Assembly: GCA_016630955.3 (NCBI GenBank)
Contig: CM049986.1
Span: 2,170,001 to 2,234,000 of the forward strand
From: Didymella arachidicola
Lineage: Eukaryota > Ascomycota > Dothideomycetes > Pleosporales > Didymellaceae
Direction: 5' to 3'
DNA: 64,000 nt
A program made the translations under genes and the position numbers. The first letter of the stretch is position 1. Each line of letters begins with the position of its first letter. Of this stretch, positions 1 to 11,927 are shown in pieces. Under the pieces are notes generated by a model. It saw nothing but the letters and a program-made list of their open reading frames with translations. It had not been told where the DNA came from and made no database searches.

Positions 1-2644
1 CATGGTTGCAACCGCCTGCCGCAAGGAAGGTACCTGGAAACAGCGCAACGTCACCTATAGACCATGTTGCAAACGGTCAGAAAGAACTCGCACGGCGGGC
101 GCTCGGCATGAGTGTACAAGATGGGGGCGAAAGCTCAACGAGTGTCCTCGAGATTGCCTCTCACACCGAAAAGCCGGGGGTCCAAACGCCCAGCATTACG
201 CACCCGGAGCAAACATCATGATGACCAACCACGCGTCATAAAGTTCACTTCTCTTTCTGCATTCCTAATTGGCTACGAGCCGATCTTCTGCACGTCCAAT
301 TTTGCAAATGATAGCGCTTTCCTCGATTCCCCAGGCATGTCTGCATGGTAGGCGTTTTGGGACCATGTAGTATCGAACGACATATCAAGTTCCCACGATA
401 TTGTTATTCTTTTGCATCGCTTGTTGGCTGTTCAATATGGTCATATTCGATATATTTCTTGAACCCATCCATTATCATCCTCGCTCTGGCTTCCTTGGCA
501 TCGATTTTAGTGCCGTAAAGACTGCTGTTGAGACACTCCTACGGAACTTCAGTCATCTAACGACACAACAGAGGACGATGTGAGGGGCCGAATGAAAATG
601 AGACGGAGAAGTTAGGTATCCCTCCGCCACGAGTCCATGGTCGATCTCCGCATTGCGACATCGCCAAGAATACTAGCTGTGAGCTCTGTACGTCCGCGAA
701 TCCCACATTCTCCACAAAACATCGGAGGTACAAGGTCGAGACTAGTGGTAATTGAATGGAAGTCTACAGCCTGCGCCACAGTGTACGTACACCCGCATTG
801 TGTTCTGCGTACGACAACAAGCTATGGTGATGTGCAGCGACAGAATCAGCGGAGTCTTGGCTGCGGCTCGGCTGCGCAGCGGAAGCACAGCGAAAACGGT
901 GTGAGGGACGCGGCGTAACGTCAAGAGTTGCACAAAGCCATGGCAGATGTCTGTGCTCCTGCTTGGAAGACCAGCCTTCACTCGGGTTTACTTCTGTGTC
1001 CGCCGTGCGCCTTACTCCACATCCAGAAGGCTGCGCATGTTTTGGATATTTTCAACTTTTCCGAGGAAGTACGGTTCGCAGTTTACGTCGCTCCCGGACT
1101 TGCTCAGGTCGGCCTGAAGATCCACTGGAGCCTATGCCGCGAAGGTATCTGAACAAGGACGTACAAATGAAGCTGCATGGAGGAATCTGCTTCGATAAGA
1201 TTGCATCGAGACTGGCCCCCATCACCTAGATGCACGCAGTACGGCAATCGAATTTCCCATCGATCCCTTGGCTGGGCAAAAACGAAAGCAGTGACACCTG
1301 CATTCTAGAATCCACCCGCGTTTCTGCCGGACGTTACACTGACAGTGCTAGCTGGGTACGGCAGTGTGATACTCAAATTGACATTAAGTTCAGTCCTGCT
1401 TGCTGCAAAGATCAAGCAAGGTTCAATGTGAAGTGTTATCAGACACAATGGAGATGCAGTGTTGTTCTTCGAATGGCGACCTCGCAGTGCAATGAAACTC
1501 ACAACATGCCATTTGTCCTGTGCTGCTGCTTGAAACAACTGCTCGAATCAACTCAAAATGCTGATTGCAATACCCGCCAAACCAAGGTGCTCTCCGTGCT
1601 GTAATGACATCCGCGGAGCCAGCTCTAGCTCCATCAACAACCGCTCAATGACAGAGGCTAGACCACATTCACCCACGGTACACAATGCCCCGCTGCCCGC
1701 AGGCTGGCCCGCAAGCCACACCCGTCTCGTTGTAGCACTGGCGCCTAGTCCCTGAAGCAGTCTTGATCTTTGTTACGACCTCGATCGAATTTTTTGTTCA
1801 CTCTTCGATCCGCCGATAGGGGGAGACTCAGACCTGCTCGATCTTTCGCGTGCGTTCATGTAAACTCTGGTGACTTCCGCATGACGAGTGCAGTTCGAAA
1901 CGGCGGTGGCTTAGGTCCACACGGAAGGCTGTATCTCCATGTCGATCACCTATGGTCTCGTGTCGAGGCTCGAATCTCAGCGATCTGCAAAGGACAATCG
2001 GGTCCCCAACCGTGCAATTGTGTCTCCAAGTGCCAGGTCCTTAAGCACATGATTTGCTTGGCTAGCGGTCTCCGACATACGGGATCCACCGTGTCGGATT
2101 GTTAGCTGCGAGGCTGTAAAGCGATATACCATGCACCTCGGGTAGATTAGGAACATTTGATCTCGCAACACGTGCCGCAAACGGTTCCTGCTTGGTGTTG
2201 TCCCTGGATGCTGGGCTCTCAACTGCATGGCATTCATCAGTGACCGCATGTTTGGTTTTCTTTGCTTCAGCCAAGAGGAACAGTGTAAGATCTACAATAG
2301 CCACCCCCGTGGAAGTGCTGTTTGCAGCAATTTGGGAGATTGCGCACCGATCTCACGACCGGAGTAGATCTGGATATCACAGGCGGATGTGGTCATGAGA
2401 TTCGATGGTTACTGTCATTGATCGTGGTATCTCGTAAACTGATGCTCAACCTCGGCCTGTGGGGAGCTCCATGCGCCTACGTTGTAACAAAGTGGTATCT
2501 TAAAAAATTGAGCTGCATGATCTGCTCCCTTGGGGCTTCGACGTGCCGGTAAATACAACGCTTTTGTAAGGGCAATCACTGAGAAAACGCCGTCTAGAGA
2601 GAAGAAGTCGCTATATAAGAATCAGACTGAGGAAGACACGCTTC
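1..2644. other. gene-free left end
   Basis: I see no convincing gene here. The open frames are short, overlap on both strands, lack recognisable domains and have no splice-linked partners. There is no obvious repeat array, tRNA or transposon terminus. The stretch may hold the upstream part of a neighbour outside the window. Confidence 0.5.
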
Positions 2645-4414
2645 TTAGACCATGCGCTCGGGTGACTGGTCTGGCTCCTCGAGCTTTTCGGTGGAAGGCA
2701 TAGGGCTTTGGACACGAGTGGGTGTCTGCGAGAAGGTGGTGGGGTTCACCATGCCGGCTGCGGTGGCATCACTGCCCAGGCGAAGCTTTTCTCTAGTAGA
2801 GGTGTGCTTGCGAGTGAGATGATGAGCAAAGCTCTCACCATCTTCACATGGGAGGTACCAACGAGCGACCAGCATGCAGACGAAAGAGAGAAAAAGGTTG
2901 GTGCCTGACCACATCTGTACTGTGATATAGTCCGAGTACACGGTTACGAGATGTCCAGCAATGATAGGACCAAGAAGAGCTGGGATGGCGGCGAAGCTGT
3001 ACATCATGCCGACCCAGTGACCGAGCTTCTTTTTGGCAAGGGGCCTAGTCTCGGGATCGTTGTAAGTGCAGCTCAGTATGTTGGCTATCGAAGCAGGAGG
3101 AAGTCCAATGACCATGCCAGAGAAGACTCCAAAGACCACGCAGAAGGCGATAGCGTCCGTTTCGGATCCAGCCAGAGACCAAAGGATCAGGGTCAGAAGC
3201 GAGCAGGTGAATTGGGAGGTTATGTGCATATTGAGTGCTCCAGTCTTGTCGGAGAATGTCGCGAGGGTCAAGCGACCGACTGTGGAAGCGCCGTTCATGA
3301 TGGTCAGGAGCCAGAAGGTCTGGAGTGGATTATCGCTCACACCATTGCTAGCAGCTGGAACTGTAACGACACTTGAGACATTGCGAGTGCCGAAGCCTCG
3401 AACTGCCGCCCACTATATTTTTGTTAGTGGTCTCTCAAATCCTCTTGCGTGTTGTTACGTACCTCTTCAAGGTTAAAGAAGACAGGGTAGAATCCGAAGA
3501 ACATGAAGGCAACTGCGGCAGTGAACCAGCACCACGCCTTGCATTTGAATGCATCTGTGTCGAACCATGTGCGGATTGCGGACCAGCTCTCTGGCTGGTG
3601 AAATTCGTGCTTGGGGTTCGGTGTTGCAAAAATGAAAGAGTAGATACATGTGACTGAGGTCAAGGTAGCAACGTAGCGGACCGCATCGTTGAAACCCACC
3701 AGGTCGATAAGGTAACGCAGCATAGTGGGATATACCACACCTGCAATGCTCGCACCGCAGGCAACATAACCCACGGCAAGTCCCCTACGCTTAGGAAACC
3801 ATGTTGCGGCGACTGTGTGATGGTCAGTGAAGTGGCAAACAACGTCAGTGACAGGTCTACATACCTTGAGAGCTAGAAACGAAGAAGGGAGCCATGCCCA
3901 AGCCAACAACAAGCCCTTGAGTCGCCCAAATCGGACCAAAGCTTGCAATAGCCTCGACGCTAGAGGGGTGCACAGCCGAGAGGATAAAGAGCCCAAGGGG
4001 GGTCAAGACAGTGCCGAAGCCGATCACCTTGCGGAAGTGACCGGCATCCAAGAGCCGACCAACCGGGTTGGAGAGAAGGAGAACAAGGAAACATTGTGAG
4101 CCGCCAATCAGGTTCAATTCGAGCTGGTCAACGTTACGGAGCGAGTGGCCGACATAGTAAGACGACCACGTTCCGTAAGCGTTCACCAACCCCCAAGAGT
4201 TGAACATGAGAAAAAAGCAGCCGAGCAGACAAGCGTACGCTCGCCAGGTTCGCGGCCAGTCAGGCTCACCGTCATCGTCTGACGAAGAGCGTCGAGTCTC
4301 GCGCATCGATGGAGAAGGAGTCGTTGTCGGTGTCGACAGAGGCAGGCTGGCTTCGCTGCCCTTGCGGTTGTCCTTCTCAAATGATTGTGAAGGCATGCTT
4401 GCTGAGTTGTCCAT
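2645..4414 (-). CDS. MFS transporter, monocarboxylate-transporter-like (MCT/MCH family)
   Basis: Predicted 12-helix plasma-membrane or organelle carrier of the major facilitator superfamily, in the fungal monocarboxylate-permease-like group; the substrate is unknown. I assemble three exons: 4414-3865, 3812-3463 and 3412-2645 (555 aa), each bounded by GT..AG and in phase. The start is the ATG at 4414, because the in-frame codon further upstream is GTG. Residues 1-60 are a hydrophilic Ser/Thr-rich cytosolic tail ending in DDDGEPDWPRTWRAY, the usual lead-in to helix 1. The block FLMFNSWGLVNAYGTWSSYY and later WFPKRRGLAVGYVACGASI (loop between helices 4 and 5) are typical of the family. The C-terminal tail is hydrophilic and Pro/Thr-rich. 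Family membership is secure from sequence; transport of monocarboxylates is only a family-level suggestion, since most fungal members have no assigned substrate. Confidence 0.85.
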
Positions 4415-7400
4415 CCTGGCGGTGTGGGATTTGGTGAATGAGGCAAGAGTGATGCACACGATAGGGCAAGGTTGACCTGTAAAGTTTGGGTGCTCAACAC
4501 GTGCGTGTTGGAGGGGGCGCGCTCAGTTCGGTGCACGTAGGGCGGGACAGTTTTATGAATACAGTCGACAGCGAGGCGCGGAGGTATATGTAGGTATGTT
4601 CACAACCGTACTCTTGTGCATCTATGCTTTTGATCCGGGGCATGCGACTAAACTCCGGGTGCAAATAGGGGGCCCACCTCTACCAAGCACGCGCGTTCAT
4701 CTTGTGGCTGGCATCTTATCGTTGGTGACGTGGTAGTCAAACAGTCCGTGCAATGATGAATTTCAAGCCGCAGGCGTACACAAGCAACGCAAGGAGCAAA
4801 CTCAAGGAAGGCCAAGGTCCCAGGCCCACATGCACTACGAGACCCTTGACTCCGCCAGGCTCAGGGTGATGCCCATTGACGCACTCGGACATTCACATCA
4901 AGTAGCCAAGCCTTCTGTGGGTACGTGCGACCAGATGCGGTAGATAGCGCACATTCGGCGTCCGTTGTCATCTTAGTGTTAAGCTTCCCCATGGGAAGAA
5001 TCCCAAGCTGGGGTGGGACAACGCCCACGTCTAGTCGTCATAGTGAAAGATTCTTACCTTCTCGCAAGCTCACTCGTTGCTTTGCTAGGAAAATTGCCAC
5101 AGTTTCGAAAGCATCATGCGTAAGTAGCGTAACCAAAAAATTCGCGGGCTACCATGGGTTGGTACATGCAAGAGGGCCCTTCCCTTTTCCACATGCTACA
5201 CGAACTCGAACGCCGTTGGGCAGGCGCTATTGTGTTCGAGCGAGGCCAGGGAGATTGATCGGTTTCTCAACGCTACAGGCGGAGTCTTGGCGGGAGTCGG
5301 CGGAAGGCATGCTTCGAGCGTTGTGGATTGGGCCGGGAGGTTCCACATGCCAAGAAAATGATGTACATTCCGCCTTAGCCGTACCCGCCAGTACTCCACG
5401 GCTAAGAATGCATCTAGACTTCCCGGCGTGCAACCGCCGAGGCTCTGGGCAGTATCGGTGACCTCCAGAGGATATTGTGTGGGCGGTTCGTACGATCATA
5501 CCGTGCCGGACCGGAAAATAGCAGGATGGTGAGGACGATTCGGACGTCGTAGGGCTTTGGAGGCAGGTGCCAACCTGCTCGTCGAAGTAGAAACTTAAAA
5601 TGCCAATGCCAAGATAGATCGCTCGCTGGGGTGCTGTTGCTTCGTTATCTTGACACAGCCTCAACCGTTCGGGGCTTGGCTTTCGGTCTATGAGTGAAGA
5701 TCGACAGCCGTTCCACGCCTGCGCTTCCTTTTGCAACAGCACAGATAGGGGATGCACTTGGTTGTCATCCCTACCCTACATCACTCACACAATGCGGCAA
5801 GTAGAGCCTCACCATGTTCCCCAGTGCAGCGGTGAGAAGAACGCGTTGTTGACTCGTCAACCTGCAGCAGGCTCGTGGGCCCGCGGTCAGTCAGCTCTGG
5901 TGCATGCCCACGGATGGGTTCCGATGAAACAAAGTTTCGTTCTCGTGGAATCACGGGGGATGGCTGATAAGCACAGCGATGACAACAGCGAGCGTATGGC
6001 AGGGTGAGCACGATTGCGGCGAAAGGCGCGCGGCCTGGACTGGGAGCGAGGGCGAGCGCTGTTCCGCGGCTCACAGAGCCATCGCCAAGAGCGATCAGCG
6101 TCAACTCTACAGTACACGTCCACGCGGCCCGTAGTGGGTAGTTGCTGCCCAGCATCGACCAAAAGAGGAGTGCAACATCCAATTCCAGACAACAAGTGAA
6201 GGACATGGCCAAGCCCGGATTTGCCCTAAGTACGCAGATCACTTTCATCCCAATCTGCCTTGAGAAGCACGTCGCGATCGACATGCACTTCGTGCGCGGA
6301 TCAGAAAGTCCCGGTACCGTTACTCTGGTTCGTTTGTTGGCCAATATCTGTGCACCTGATCACGACTCGCGATGTTTGGTGTCGCAACTTCGTTGCACAT
6401 TGAGGACTGTCTACGAGCGTAGCAAGGATCACATCTGCACTTGCAAAGTAGTCCATGACAAGCATGTCTTCGGCATAAAAGACTAGGTCAGGTATGTTGC
6501 GCTTCGCTGCGTCGCCAAGGACAAGTGCATCCTGGAGTGGAGAACTGATTGAAGCAATGCGGATGGTCAAAGACTCAACATAGCATACGACTCTTGTTGT
6601 ACTCACCTGGCTCAGTGTCGAAGGTGGGCGTCATTCCAAGGTTCCATATTGTAGACCAATAATCTTGGTTGCTAAGGCACCATGTTGGCCACTCCGCTGC
6701 ACTCACCCAGCAACCTGTATTCGAAACAGCTCATGATGATGGTCGATTACCCAGTCGTGCATTCGCTGAAACAATGGTCAATCTCTGTGCATTTGCCGAG
6801 CAATGACTGATGCTTGGGGTCCAATCTCAAATGTGACACCAGAGTGCAGCATGCATGAAGCTGTGCCCTGCCATACTTGCGCGTAATCGATAGCCTTCCT
6901 GAGCAACCAGAACTGTCCCTGCTAAACGTGGCCTTGTTCAAGATCATAATATGATCAAGATAGATGCTGATCCTCACAAGGCCTGGAAGGAAGGCAGGAG
7001 TGCGCTGCGTGCACAGCCATCGTGCACCGGTGTGCTGGTAGACGTGGCCGACTCTATGGCTTCGATGGACATTCCTTTGGCCGAATATCCGGATTATACG
7101 ATGTTGCGAAGCGTGTTGCACAACCCGGGCTTGTTGAAGAACCTTCTCTTGCACTTTGGTAGTGAACGGTTGTTTCGTCTTGGCTGAGCCGGTGACCTCG
7201 ACTTCAACAATACGAACGATTGAGCACTACCCTCCTCCTATCCGCTGCCACTCATTGCCGAGGTAGGGTTCGTACCTTCTACATTGATAGCTTATGCCCA
7301 ATGCAAATGTCCGCGAGCAAGCCCTGGAGACGGCTAAATCCTATCTCTGTCCCTGTATGAGAACCTTTCACATAGCATCGACGTCTCAGCCAAAGCAAGC

Positions 7401-9753
7401 AATCTCGCGGCGTGAACTTCTGGCCGACCCTACTGCTCTTCTCCTTCCCCCTTTCTCGACGCCCAACGCTCATCTCTGATGCCAGCACGCTGCATGCACG
7501 TGCGCCGCCGCACAAGTCCAAAATCATAACGCTCGCTCCATCACCAAACTCAAGTAAACAAGCTTCACGACCACAAGCTCGACGAAAGACGCGCAAGATC
7601 TTAGAAAACCACAGCGCTGTACAAATAAACAAATACGGGCGGGGAGGAGTGGAAACAGCGCCACGGCCTGAGCCCACAGGGAATCTCGCTTCCGTTGCTC
7701 GGCATGCGTCGCTTTTAGTCACGCCACGGAGGACAGGGCATGATTATCGCCATGCATCAGCCCATTGTGATCCCACCGGGACCGCTCCGCGGCTTAGACC
7801 TCCGCTCGATTCTCCGCGCTCATGAACAGCGATATATGCACGGGAGGGAACAGGGTGGGGTGGAGCGTGGCAAGGTAAGCAGCTCGCGCTTCTTTGTGTG
7901 AGAAATGCTACACAAAGTGTCGTCTGTCAAAGCCATGACGAGTGGGTCTCAAAGCTCACATCACAGACCTCTCGACAATTGCCGAACAACATGCAGCAGA
8001 GGACTATTATCGCGAAATCTTGAGGACTCCGTAATACTGTTGGTGAGTGATATTGAAAGTTTAACGGGAGCTGGGTGCCGAGTTCCGCTCGACAGAGAAT
8101 CCGCTCCGCAAACATCACGCCACTTCTCCGCTCCGCTGTACGTCAGACATTCTGCGTGTAACTGCCAGGTAGGAGAGGAGCGGAGCTTGAATCGGGTGTT
8201 GACTGGGAGGGTAGGTGCGCCCACTCATAGTTTCATTTGCGTTTCTTTCGAATGGAGGTGCAAGACACATCCCAGATCAACAGCTTCCACTCTCATGGAC
8301 TTTTTTGGGCCACCTGGGGCTCTGCTGGCTTCGTCAGCCAATGAGTCCTATCCAATCGTGGCCGTATCAGCTCTGCAGTGTTCAAGCATGACCGGATGGT
8401 CATCCACAAAGCCCGATTGAGAACAGCAAGGAGTTCAAGCGAGCTCTATTAGACTTCCAAAAGGTCTCCATGTTGAGGGTCTGTTTCTCTACTGCGTCTT
8501 TGAGCTCTAGAAGTCCATACAGCGATCTTCGTTTTGACACGAGTGCCAGGACGCGCCGCGCCTTGCCATGCGCCCGCAGCCACATCGATTCACCGCACCA
8601 CGTAAGCATTCTCAGAATTCAATAAGTATATTAGAGCAAGGTACAAGCCTCAATATCCGTTTCCAAGCATGGACTGAGCTTCCATGCGAACACATAGAGA
8701 CGAGTTCCTCAGCACGTAGATTAACGAATACAGCACAATGTCTCGATCTGCCCCACGCGACTCGACTCAACCTCACGGTCCCTTCAATAACAGAGCCTGC
8801 AACACTAAAAGGTCCCCAGCTCGTGGGAAGACCTCACCACACCATGCTCTACCACAAACAGCGACGGTCCGTCCTGCGTCGCCACGCCCACAGCCTCCAC
8901 TACCACAAGCCTTCAAACACACCGAAACTACCTCATACCAGTAAATAGACACTAAAAGCTGTGCTAGGAACGAGACACATCCACGATCGTAGTAAGGCCA
9001 TTCTCATCATTCACGCTAATCCAATATCCATCGCCCACTACACTACCTGGAGTGAGATAGTCGCCAGCCCAGGCTTGTCGATGCTGAGACCTCTCAGAGC
9101 TTAGTCTTTCGGGCTGAGACACTGGGGTTTCTGGACGGCTGCGGGGCGAACCAGACTGCGGACAAGTACGCCTGAGCTCAGGTACGGTTTGTGGCATGGT
9201 GTTATGCTAAGGGCGTAGGAGTAGTGGTCACTGCCGCTGGTTGTTAGGTGCACGTAGAGATTTGCAAAGCTGCGTTCAGGGCAGGAATTCATGTGCATGA
9301 GACTGTAGAGCTGTACAGTCGCGAGCTGATACCGATAGCTATACTAGGAGTGAGTCATCGTCAATACAACGCCACGTCGAGGCCGTACGAATTAGTCGAA
9401 CAATTCGTGTCAATATCAAATGGATTTGCCATAGTCATACATCATGCACGGAATAGGGGAACCATGAGTGTGTATAGAAAATGATTCAATCGAGGCTAGC
9501 CAAAGACTACCAATATGTGAGAAGGAGCTACATCCAGAACGCCCTGCTCCCAATACGCGTGAGGGGGCAAACGATTAGCAACCCTTCAGATCCCGAACTC
9601 CAAGCAAAACAGCCGCCTAACATGCTGGCTGAAGTACGCAAGACAAAGCAATTCGCGACGATCTACTCGCACTCGTGACCTCTTGGTCTCGAGAGCGTCA
9701 GCCTACAGCCAGACGGCCGTGGGCTTCTGCTCGACTTCATCATGGGTGTCTAT
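4415..9753. other. gene-poor interval
   Basis: This 5.3-kb stretch has only short overlapping open frames with no domain, no consistent codon pattern and no paired splice sites that I can see. One 77-codon minus-strand frame (8964-9197) is listed separately as a weak candidate. The first few hundred bases form the promoter of the MFS gene. Confidence 0.4.
8964..9197 (-). CDS. possible small orphan ORF (77 aa)
   Basis: An ATG-initiated frame of 77 codons. Its C-terminal half (YLTPGSVVGDGYWISVNDE, then a short run ending TTIVDVSRS) looks more protein-like than the surrounding random frames: it alternates Gly, Asp and aromatic residues and is not low-complexity. The N-terminal half is Ser/Pro/Arg-rich. 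I recognise no family, no signal peptide and no membrane segment. It could be the last exon of a longer gene, a gene fragment or chance. Confidence 0.2.
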   Translation of the reverse strand: MPQTVPELRRTCPQSGSPRSRPETPVSQPERLSSERSQHRQAWAGDYLTPGSVVGDGYWISVNDENGLTTIVDVSRS

Positions 9754-10346
9754 TTAGATGCCCTTGATAGCCATGGTGCGTTCGCTGTTGAGCTTGTTGG
9801 CGTTCCGCTCGTGGCTCTCCTTCTTGCAGTCCTCGAGACCCTCGCACTTATGGTCCTCTAGGAGGCGGTGCTTGCCACAGAAATGCCCGTTGCAGAAGCC
9901 GCAGTCGCCGACAATACGCTGCGCGGCGTCCTTGCACTCCTTGTGGCTGCAGCGGATCTTCTTGGGCGGCATGCCGCCGCGCAGAGGCAGCGCCATGTGC
10001 AGGGTTGCGTTCGGCGCGATTGCGTACTCGCCAAGCGTTGTGGAGGCTGAGGACAGGTGCTTCCCAGCGTACACGAGACGCAGGTCGGCGGGCTCGGGCA
10101 GGTTGGTGCGCAGCGCAAGCAGGCTGCGCAAGGTCGCGATGGAGGTGTTGGCGGGTATTGAAAGGGGAATTGCTGTAGCACGTCAGTATTGCGACCCTGG
10201 AATGGTTCCGAGGCCTCGGAACCCCAGGAACCGAGGGGCTACTTACTGGAGTCGCCGGATACGGTCTTGACGAAGATGCGCATGGTTTCGTCGGCCTCAG
10301 AGCCCGTGGAGCTGATGCTGGAGATGGAGTCGGAGCGGCGCATCAT
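9754..10346 (-). CDS. ubiquitin-like domain / AN1-type zinc finger protein
   Basis: Two exons, 10346-10247 and 10172-9754 (donor GTAAGT, acceptor CTACAG, phase 1), give 172 aa. Residues 1-21 are a Ser-rich leader. Residues 22-100 form a ubiquitin-like fold starting MRIFVKTVSGD and ending in the exact ubiquitin terminus LRGG at 97-100. Residues 108-143 are an AN1 zinc finger (Cys108, Cys113, Cys124, Cys127, Cys132, His135, His141, Cys143). A basic/acidic tail with CKKESHERNANKLNSERT follows. AN1 proteins often connect ubiquitin, the proteasome and Cdc48 in stress responses; that role is inferred from the family. The LRGG-Met junction resembles ubiquitin fusions that are cut by deubiquitinases, so processing is possible but unproven. 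The second ATG at 10343 is an alternative start. A CT-rich tract lies upstream on the coding strand (GA repeats at 10521-10547 on the plus strand). Confidence 0.85.
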
Positions 10347-10520
10347 GGTTGCGGTGGTGGACAGGCGTGCTGCGGTGCGTGCGGTTGCGGTGATGACGCT
10401 GGTGTGGCGATCGATGAGGTTGAGATAACGGAGATAGCGCCGGTCGCAGTTGAAAGCGGCCTGAGGCAGTGGAGGCCGTGTCGTGTGCTCAAGTGCAAGT
10501 GTGTAGGATGCTGGCAGAGC

Positions 10521-10547
10521 AAGAGAGAGTGAGAGAGAGAGAGAGGG
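10521..10547. repeat. GA/TC microsatellite-like tract
   Basis: Near-continuous GA dinucleotides on the plus strand, interrupted by a T. On the minus strand this is a pyrimidine (CT) tract 175-200 bp upstream of the AN1-protein start codon, a common feature of fungal promoters and 5' leaders. Confidence 0.6.
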
Positions 10548-11927
10548 CACAGCAGGTCTTATGTAGGGGCCAGGCGTGGTGAAAGTGTTGGTGAGTGGGT
10601 TGTCGGGGTGAGGGCGCCGTGGATGAGGGCTGCGTGAACAGTGGTAGAGCAGATGGTCAGACGGCGAGGCAACGCAAATGGGCGAGCAAAGGTAACGCAG
10701 CAGCGGCGCTCCCTTTAATAGGCAGAGCAAAGTCCGGCAAAGCACGCCAGGCGGCCGGATGACAAGACAATGCACTGACGGCGGTGACTGATGCGCGCGA
10801 CTCGAGCCGGCCTGCAGTCCAAACCGCCGCAGCATAGTGAGGCATGACGCGACCGAATCGAGCAGCTTCCACCGCCTTCTACCCTGCATTTGCCATCCAT
10901 GCAGGAACACAGCGCTATCGTGAGTGCTGTTGAGCCTCACCTTCCTGGACTGGCATCATGGGAAGGCGTCTGTTTCTCTCTCACGGCTCCCTAGATGTCT
11001 CACTCTGCAGCTTCTTTCATCATGAACACCAAGACACTACGCAAGCCAGCCGCGCATCGCCTACCTCGCCTACCTCGCCGAACCTGCCTTGGTGATGCCG
11101 TGCAGGTGACACGTACTCGCACCAAAGGATGCCTGCAGTCGGCGACAGCGGCATCACCACTGCGATGCACCTCCGTTGTTTGCCATCCAATCTTGTCGTG
11201 TCTCATGCGCCTCATGCAGATGCAGCTGCACGGCGGCCGCTCGAGGCATGTAACACGTGGACGGACAGCTGCTGGTCGTCTCGCCACAAGCGGCTGAGGC
11301 GCGTGCTGGCGCTGGCGATTGGACGCGGGGGTCCGATTGCAGGGATGTGAGCAGCGCCAGGGACATCCCCGTGCGGATGATCCTCACCATCAGTCGTGGA
11401 GATTGAAGGTGATGCGCTGCTTCGTCGTCGTCGTAAATCATCTGTAGGTGATTGTTGTCATCGGCTGCCTGACCGATCAACTCCCTTGACGCTACAAACG
11501 GCACCTATCCCCAGCACTATCAATGCTCGGCAGTGTACAGATCGATAGTCTATGTGCACTCGGCTATCGACATCTAGCGACGTTGTATTCCCCAACGTGC
11601 TTACCCGACCCAAGGACCCAGGTTGCTTAACAGACTGTACGTTCCCGAGGTGCCATCGTCGCACAACCCAATGACACACAGCAGGGATCGCCATGTTTGG
11701 AAGCTGTTTGACTATTTCGAACCTGTCAGTACCACAAATGTTCCATAAACGTTCGCCATCCGAGCTTCAACGGTCGTGTGACACGCTCGTCTGGGCACCC
11801 CTGGCTCTCTAACAGATCTTCCGTCCAACGACAGATCAATTGATTGGCACTCTTGTTAAACAATAAATCCGTTTGTATATGCTTGCTGACATGCAACGCT
11901 TCTATCCTACACCATGTCTACTTTTGC
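10548..11927. other. intergenic
   Basis: Region between two minus-strand genes. It holds the distal promoter of the AN1-protein gene and the 3' flank of the acyl-CoA dehydrogenase gene. The minus-strand frame reaching 10940 is only an upstream extension of the AN1-protein first exon. I see no separate gene. Confidence 0.5.
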
